Assembly (NCBI GenBank): GCA_934717895.1
Contig: CAKUZO010000070.1
Location: forward strand, 1-9,129
DNA: 9,129 bases
Reading direction: 5' to 3'
Origin: an uncultured Candidatus Melainabacteria bacterium
GTDB lineage: Bacteria > Cyanobacteriota > Vampirovibrionia > Gastranaerophilales > Gastranaerophilaceae
Part shown: one piece after another, positions 6,790 through 9,129 of the stretch
Numbering within the stretch: position 1 is the stretch's first letter
How the letters are laid out: each line of letters opens with the position of its first letter
Program-made: the position numbers and the translations under genes
The notes under the pieces: model-generated
Database searches by the model: none
Told to the model about the DNA's origin: nothing
Seen by the model: the letters and a program-made list of their open reading frames with translations, nothing else

Positions 6790-7200
6790 ATGAAAGAAAT
6801 GTTATCTTTGGTATCAAAAATTCATGAAAAAGGAAACCGTTTTATTATTGAAGAATTAAAAAATAACGGTGCAGAAGGACTTGCTCCAAGTCATGGTGAT
6901 ATTCTTGTTTGTCTTTACAAAAACAGTAAAATGACGATGAAAGATATTGCGAATTGCATTCATAGGACAAAGCCAACGGTTACAGTTTTAATTGATAAAC
7001 TTGAGAAACTAGGATATTTAAAAAGAGAATTATCTGATAAAGATAATCGTTGTACGTATATTGTTTTGACTCAAAAAGGTGAAGATTTTAGAGTGATATT
7101 CGAAAAAATTTCAGAAGAATTGAATAAAATGTTATACAAAAATTTATCACCGGAAGAGTCTGAATTAATAGAAAAACTTTTAAGAAAAGTAGTAAAATAA
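6790..7200 (+). CDS. MarR-family transcriptional regulator
   Basis: A 136-residue winged-helix regulator of typical MarR length. The DNA-binding core is residues about 48-97: MTMKDIANCI (helix 2), recognition helix TKPTVTVLIDKLEKLGYL, then the wing with the conserved D-x-R (DNR, 85-87) and TYIVLTQKG. N- and C-terminal helices should form the dimer. Cysteines at 41, 56 and 88 could allow thiol redox sensing, but no known sensor motif is recognised. The exact inverted repeat inside its promoter and again before the following cupin gene points to repression of both. There is no Shine-Dalgarno before the ATG at 6790 and the predicted transcript starts only about 2 bases upstream, so translation is probably leaderless; ATG 6799 is an alternative start. 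The inducer is unknown. Confidence 0.93.
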   Translation: MKEMLSLVSKIHEKGNRFIIEELKNNGAEGLAPSHGDILVCLYKNSKMTMKDIANCIHRTKPTVTVLIDKLEKLGYLKRELSDKDNRCTYIVLTQKGEDFRVIFEKISEELNKMLYKNLSPEESELIEKLLRKVVK

Positions 7201-7218
7201 AAAAATTTTACAGTAATA

Positions 7219-7240
7219 GTTAGATGTCTAACAAAAGGAG
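7219..7240 (+). promoter_or_regulatory. MarR operator copy 2 and Shine-Dalgarno of the cupin gene
   Basis: GTTAGATGTCTAAC (7219-7232) is identical to the operator at 6762-6775 and lies in the 48-base gap between the regulator and the cupin. AAGGAG (7235-7240) follows directly, 8 bases before the ATG. No clear -35/-10 pair is visible here, so the site may control a weak internal promoter or act as a roadblock to readthrough. Confidence 0.75.
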
Positions 7241-7248
7241 AAAACATT

Positions 7249-7623
7249 ATGACAAACTTTAAAAAAGAAGAAATCGGAAAAATTAGTGAAGTAGGCAAAA
7301 ATTATGAAAACGGCAAAGCATTCTTGCATGATTTGTTAGGATTAACAAGCTGTGAAATTTCTGTTAGTGCAATGCCTGCCGGAGTAAAATTGCCTTTTAA
7401 TCACAAACACAAACAAAACGAAGAAGTTTATATTTTTTTAAAGGGTGAAGGTTCAATGATTTTAGATGGAGAAGTTGTTGAATTCAAGGAAGGAACTTGT
7501 ATCAAGGTTCTTTCAAATGCAGTTAGAACAATGGAAGCAAAAACTGATTTGGAATATATTTGTGTTCAAGCAAAATCAAACAGCTTGGAACAATTTGGAC
7601 TTGGTGATGCTGAATTGTGCTAA
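7249..7623 (+). CDS. small cupin-domain protein, 124 aa
   Basis: A single-domain cupin, a compact beta-barrel that usually binds a metal and a small molecule. Cupin motif 1 is clear: PFNHKHKQNEEVYIFLKGEG (residues 49-68) with H52, H54 and E58 as likely metal ligands. Motif 2 (about 78-92, EFKEGTCIKVLSNAVRT) lacks the usual histidine, so the metal site has at most three standard ligands or may not hold a metal; variants of this kind exist in the superfamily. There is no signal peptide, so it is cytoplasmic. The start at 7249 is supported by AAGGAG eight bases upstream. It follows the MarR-type gene by 48 bases, shares its operator and ends at a strong terminator, so it is the likely target of that regulator. 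The substrate is unknown; detoxification or sensing of a small molecule is inference from context. Confidence 0.88.
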   Translation: MTNFKKEEIGKISEVGKNYENGKAFLHDLLGLTSCEISVSAMPAGVKLPFNHKHKQNEEVYIFLKGEGSMILDGEVVEFKEGTCIKVLSNAVRTMEAKTDLEYICVQAKSNSLEQFGLGDAELC

Positions 7624-7628
7624 AATGG

Positions 7629-7651
7629 AAAGGGGCAATCTTGCCCCTTTT
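7629..7651 (+). terminator. intrinsic terminator of the marR-cupin unit
   Basis: AAAGGGGCA (7629-7637) and TGCCCCTTT (7642-7650) form a perfect 9-bp stem with a 4-base loop, and the T-run ends at 7651. It starts five bases after the cupin stop codon. Confidence 0.9.
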
Positions 7652-7751
7652 AAATAAGGAATAAGAGTATAAAAACTTACTGCTTATGGCAGGTTGTTGA
7701 ACCAAATGTATCAAGTATAGAATGTAAAAATAAAACATGCCACTCTGCCGA

Positions 7752-7780
7752 GAAAAAGGTGACTAAATGTCACGTTTTTC
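7752..7780. terminator. possible bidirectional terminator hairpin
   Basis: GTGAC (7759-7763) and GTCAC (7769-7773) form a stem with a TAAAT loop, then one G-G mismatch, then AAAAA (7753-7757) opposite TTTTT (7775-7779). The stem is short for efficient termination, but the A-run/T-run arrangement is that of a two-way terminator between convergent genes. Confidence 0.45.
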
Positions 7781-7795
7781 GAGAGGTAAGGAATC

Positions 7796-7829
7796 GGAGC
7801 TTCAGCTCCTTTACGAGTTGCTGTAAAGG
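7796..7829. repeat. two mutually exclusive hairpins
   Basis: GGAGC-TTCA-GCTCC (7796-7809) shares its last two bases with a second stem, CCTTTAC (7808-7814) with GTAAAGG (7823-7829). The overlap would make them compete in a single strand. No gene follows that they could regulate. Confidence 0.4.
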
Positions 7830-7837
7830 GTCACATG

Positions 7838-7871
7838 GTTTGATTATTTAGTTCACTTAGTTTGATTATTT
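7838..7871. repeat. 12-bp direct repeat
   Basis: GTTTGATTATTT occurs at 7838-7849 and 7860-7871, a 22-bp period. Two copies only; significance unknown. Confidence 0.5.
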
Positions 7872-7905
7872 TGGGTAACAAAGTATTAAATTTTTTAATT
7901 AATTA

Positions 7906-7999
7906 GTAGGTCGTGTTGGACTATTTTCATCCAACACGACAAATTCTTTGCTAGAAAATTTAACGTCGTGTTCAATGAAAATTGTTGAACACGACCTAC
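7906..7999. repeat. REPIN-like element: two inverted GTAG-headed hairpins
   Basis: Hairpin 1 is GTCGTGTTGGA (7910-7920) with TCCAACACGAC (7930-7940), an 11-bp perfect stem and 9-base loop. Hairpin 2 is GTCGTGTTCAA (7965-7975) with TTGAACACGAC (7985-7995), also 11 bp with a 9-base loop. GTAG precedes hairpin 1 (7906-7909) and CTAC follows hairpin 2 (7996-7999), so each hairpin has GTAG at its 5' foot on one strand. The 33-base outer arms are inverted copies identical at 28 positions, and four of the five differences are paired changes that keep each stem intact. This matches the layout of REPINs (paired REP sequences), about 100 bp, which are moved by RAYT transposases in other bacteria. No such transposase is in the window. 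Confidence 0.7.
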
Positions 8000-8037
8000 G
8001 ACTGTTTCCAGTCAGATTCGTGAATTTGACCTATTAG

Positions 8038-9096
8038 CTAATCATAATCAATCTCCCAGCCGTTTTCCATAACTGATGCGGCACAGCCTGAGCCGTATCC
8101 AGAGTAATTTTTCCCTTTGACTTTACATGTGTACCCTACGCCTGATGACCAGTAGTATTTTTTGTAGTTGTCTTTTCCTCCCCTTGTAATCGCATAGACC
8201 ATACCTCCTGCTGGCAAAACGGAGCCGTCAGAAGCTAAAAGCAAGTCGAAAAAATCATATCCAAATTGATTTGGGCCTTTAAATCCGTTTATATCAAGTT
8301 CTATTTCAGCAACGAAAGTTTTAGACTCTTTTGAATCATCAACGGGTTTAATAATGGATCTCTCGAAGTCAAAATAAGATCCGTCAGATAATACAAAAAT
8401 CATACCACTTGGGTCTGCAACACATTGACTTCTATTACTAACTTTATATGATATTGTATATATTTTTCCTATATTTTGGTTACAATATGTAGAATCAGTT
8501 ATATTTCCCGTTTTTGAATGCATTGCACTGTATTCTTTTTTACTGTAACTTTTGGCAATATTAAAAACTTTTCTAAATTCAGGTTGTAATCTGTCATATA
8601 AATCGTCCTGACTTAGAGAATTGTTTGTTAATATTTGTCCAAAACTCGTATCACTCAAATCTGTAACCCCTTCATTTGCGATAATCATTTTAAAGCCGTT
8701 TTGCAGAGTTGAAACTGATTTTTTCAACTGATTCGCCAAAACTTTTTTCTGGTAATTCGCAATTAAACTCGGTATAGTCATTGCAGCAACAACACCGATT
8801 ATGCCAAGGGTGATTAGTACCTCCGCCAATGTAAAGGCTGCTTTTTTAGAAGGTACATACGATGCAGAACCTAGTCCATGCGACCCTGAAACAAGTTCAG
8901 GGTGACGATTGTTATTTACTGCGCCTCGCGATAAACGGCACCGTTCGCAATCACATCGAAAACTGGACGTTTCCGCTGATTCTTGCTCACCTCTCACTTC
9001 GCTCGTGCCTCTGCTCGGCTTGTCAAATCCACTATTGACGGGAGCAACGCGATTGCCCCCCCCCCTCCCGAGAGCGCTTCTCAAATCTTGTTTCAT
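8038..9096 (-). CDS. type IV pilin-like / pseudopilin protein with an oversized leader
   Basis: A 352-residue prepilin-like protein. The class III signal is at residues 84-110: KKAA then FTLAEVLITLGIIGVVAAMT, with F88 as mature +1 and E92 as the conserved Glu+5. Prepilin peptidase would cut after A87, leaving about 265 residues with the hydrophobic N-terminal helix and a C-terminal globular domain with cysteines (YTCKVKGKNYSGYGSGC) ending in MENGWEIDYD. Such proteins build type IV pili or type II secretion pseudopili. The start at 9096 is fixed by AGGAG seven bases upstream. The leader is 87 residues where 5-20 is usual; it is GC-rich, contains HPELVSGSH encoded by a palindrome, and begins with a G10 tract. 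Removing or adding one G leads to an early stop. No other pilus gene is in the window. Confidence 0.88.
   Translation of the reverse strand: MKQDLRSALGRGGGNRVAPVNSGFDKPSRGTSEVRGEQESAETSSFRCDCERCRLSRGAVNNNRHPELVSGSHGLGSASYVPSKKAAFTLAEVLITLGIIGVVAAMTIPSLIANYQKKVLANQLKKSVSTLQNGFKMIIANEGVTDLSDTSFGQILTNNSLSQDDLYDRLQPEFRKVFNIAKSYSKKEYSAMHSKTGNITDSTYCNQNIGKIYTISYKVSNRSQCVADPSGMIFVLSDGSYFDFERSIIKPVDDSKESKTFVAEIELDINGFKGPNQFGYDFFDLLLASDGSVLPAGGMVYAITRGGKDNYKKYYWSSGVGYTCKVKGKNYSGYGSGCAASVMENGWEIDYD
8850..9090. repeat. GC-rich palindrome-bearing stretch inside the pilin leader
   Basis: The leader-coding stretch is clearly richer in G+C than the flanking DNA and encodes no hydrophobic or folded segment. 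It contains a perfect palindrome ACCCTGAA-acaag-TTCAGGGT (8883-8903), read in the gene as PELVSG, and a smaller one AACGG-CA-CCGTT (8934-8945). HPELVSGS peptides from such palindromes recur, to my recollection, in unrelated proteins of several bacteria as products of dispersed repeats. The boundaries given are approximate. Confidence 0.55.
9056..9065 (-). repeat. G10 homopolymer at codons 11-14 of the pilin-like gene
   Basis: Ten C on the given strand read as ten G in the gene, preceded by GGGA. In-frame translation requires 10 (or 7 or 13) G. With 9 the frame meets TGA about 20 codons on; with 11 it meets TAG after 8 codons. Confidence 0.8.
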
Positions 9097-9103
9097 CTAA
9101 AAT

Positions 9104-9108
9104 CTCCT
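9104..9108 (-). promoter_or_regulatory. Shine-Dalgarno of the pilin-like gene
   Basis: AGGAG on the minus strand with a 7-base spacer to ATG 9096. It shows that translation begins before the G10 tract rather than near the KKAAFTLAEV motif. Confidence 0.75.
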
Positions 9109-9129
9109 CTATTTCTAATACATTTCAAT

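Larger units (their letters stand above)
7652..8037. other. gene-free, hairpin-rich convergent intergenic region
   Basis: No reading frame here is credible. In order it holds: an A5-stem-T5 hairpin (7752-7780), overlapping hairpins at 7796-7829, a direct repeat of GTTTGATTATTT (7838-7849 and 7860-7871), a REPIN-like double hairpin (7906-7999), and a small GACTG/CAGTC hairpin (8000-8013) near the pilin 3' end. The region lies between convergent genes. Confidence 0.7.

Noticed and set aside
7523..7738. 71-residue minus-strand reading frame over the cupin end and terminator
   Set aside because: It runs through the terminator stem and the cupin coding region, with no start signal.
7838..7871. 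CRISPR array
   Set aside because: Only two 12-bp repeats with a 10-bp gap, too short for repeats and spacers, and no cas gene nearby.
8909..9100. 63-residue plus-strand reading frame opposite the pilin leader
   Set aside because: It is the antisense of the GC-rich leader, low in complexity, with no Shine-Dalgarno; the pilin frame has the start signal and the conserved motif.

Overview
The window looks like an AT-rich chromosomal segment from a gut-type, non-photosynthetic relative of Cyanobacteria (Vampirovibrionia/Melainabacteria, probably Gastranaerophilales). Three things suggest this: the pilin signature beginning FTLAEVLITLGIIGVVAA, typical of that group; a small zinc-ribbon protein and a 655-residue membrane protein of a style I remember from that lineage; and a folate/FAD-dependent TrmFO. 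The placement rests on recollection of families, not on a search.

Layout. Positions 1-1383 (minus) hold the 5' part of a UshA-type metallophosphoesterase/5'-nucleotidase that runs off the left edge and has no signal peptide. Next come a 101-residue zinc-ribbon protein (1510-1815, minus) and an unlisted 31-residue single-span membrane microprotein (1953-2048, plus). The microprotein has a promoter, a 5'-end hairpin and a strong Shine-Dalgarno. It is followed by about 320 bases without a gene that contain a 15-bp stem and other hairpins, the best candidate for an undescribed RNA. trmFO (2374-3681, minus) is divergent from the 655-residue membrane protein (3929-5896, plus), which appears to be built from two related halves and ends at a bidirectional terminator.

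Positions 5971-6699 (minus) encode an MlaE-type lipid-transport permease, divergent from a MarR-type regulator (6790-7200) and a cupin (7249-7623). One exact 14-bp inverted repeat lies between the -35 and -10 boxes of the regulator and again just upstream of the cupin. This points to an autoregulated MarR-cupin unit, with the regulator probably made from a leaderless mRNA. The cupin ends at a clear terminator.

Positions 7624-8037 carry no gene but are dense in hairpins. The most striking is a 94-bp REPIN-like element (7906-7999): two inverted hairpins, each preceded on its own strand by GTAG, with compensatory differences between them. The right end (8038-9096, minus) is a prepilin-like protein with an 87-residue leader. 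A GC-rich stretch with a palindrome and a G10 tract occupies that leader; gain or loss of one G would truncate the protein, so it may be a phase-variation switch.
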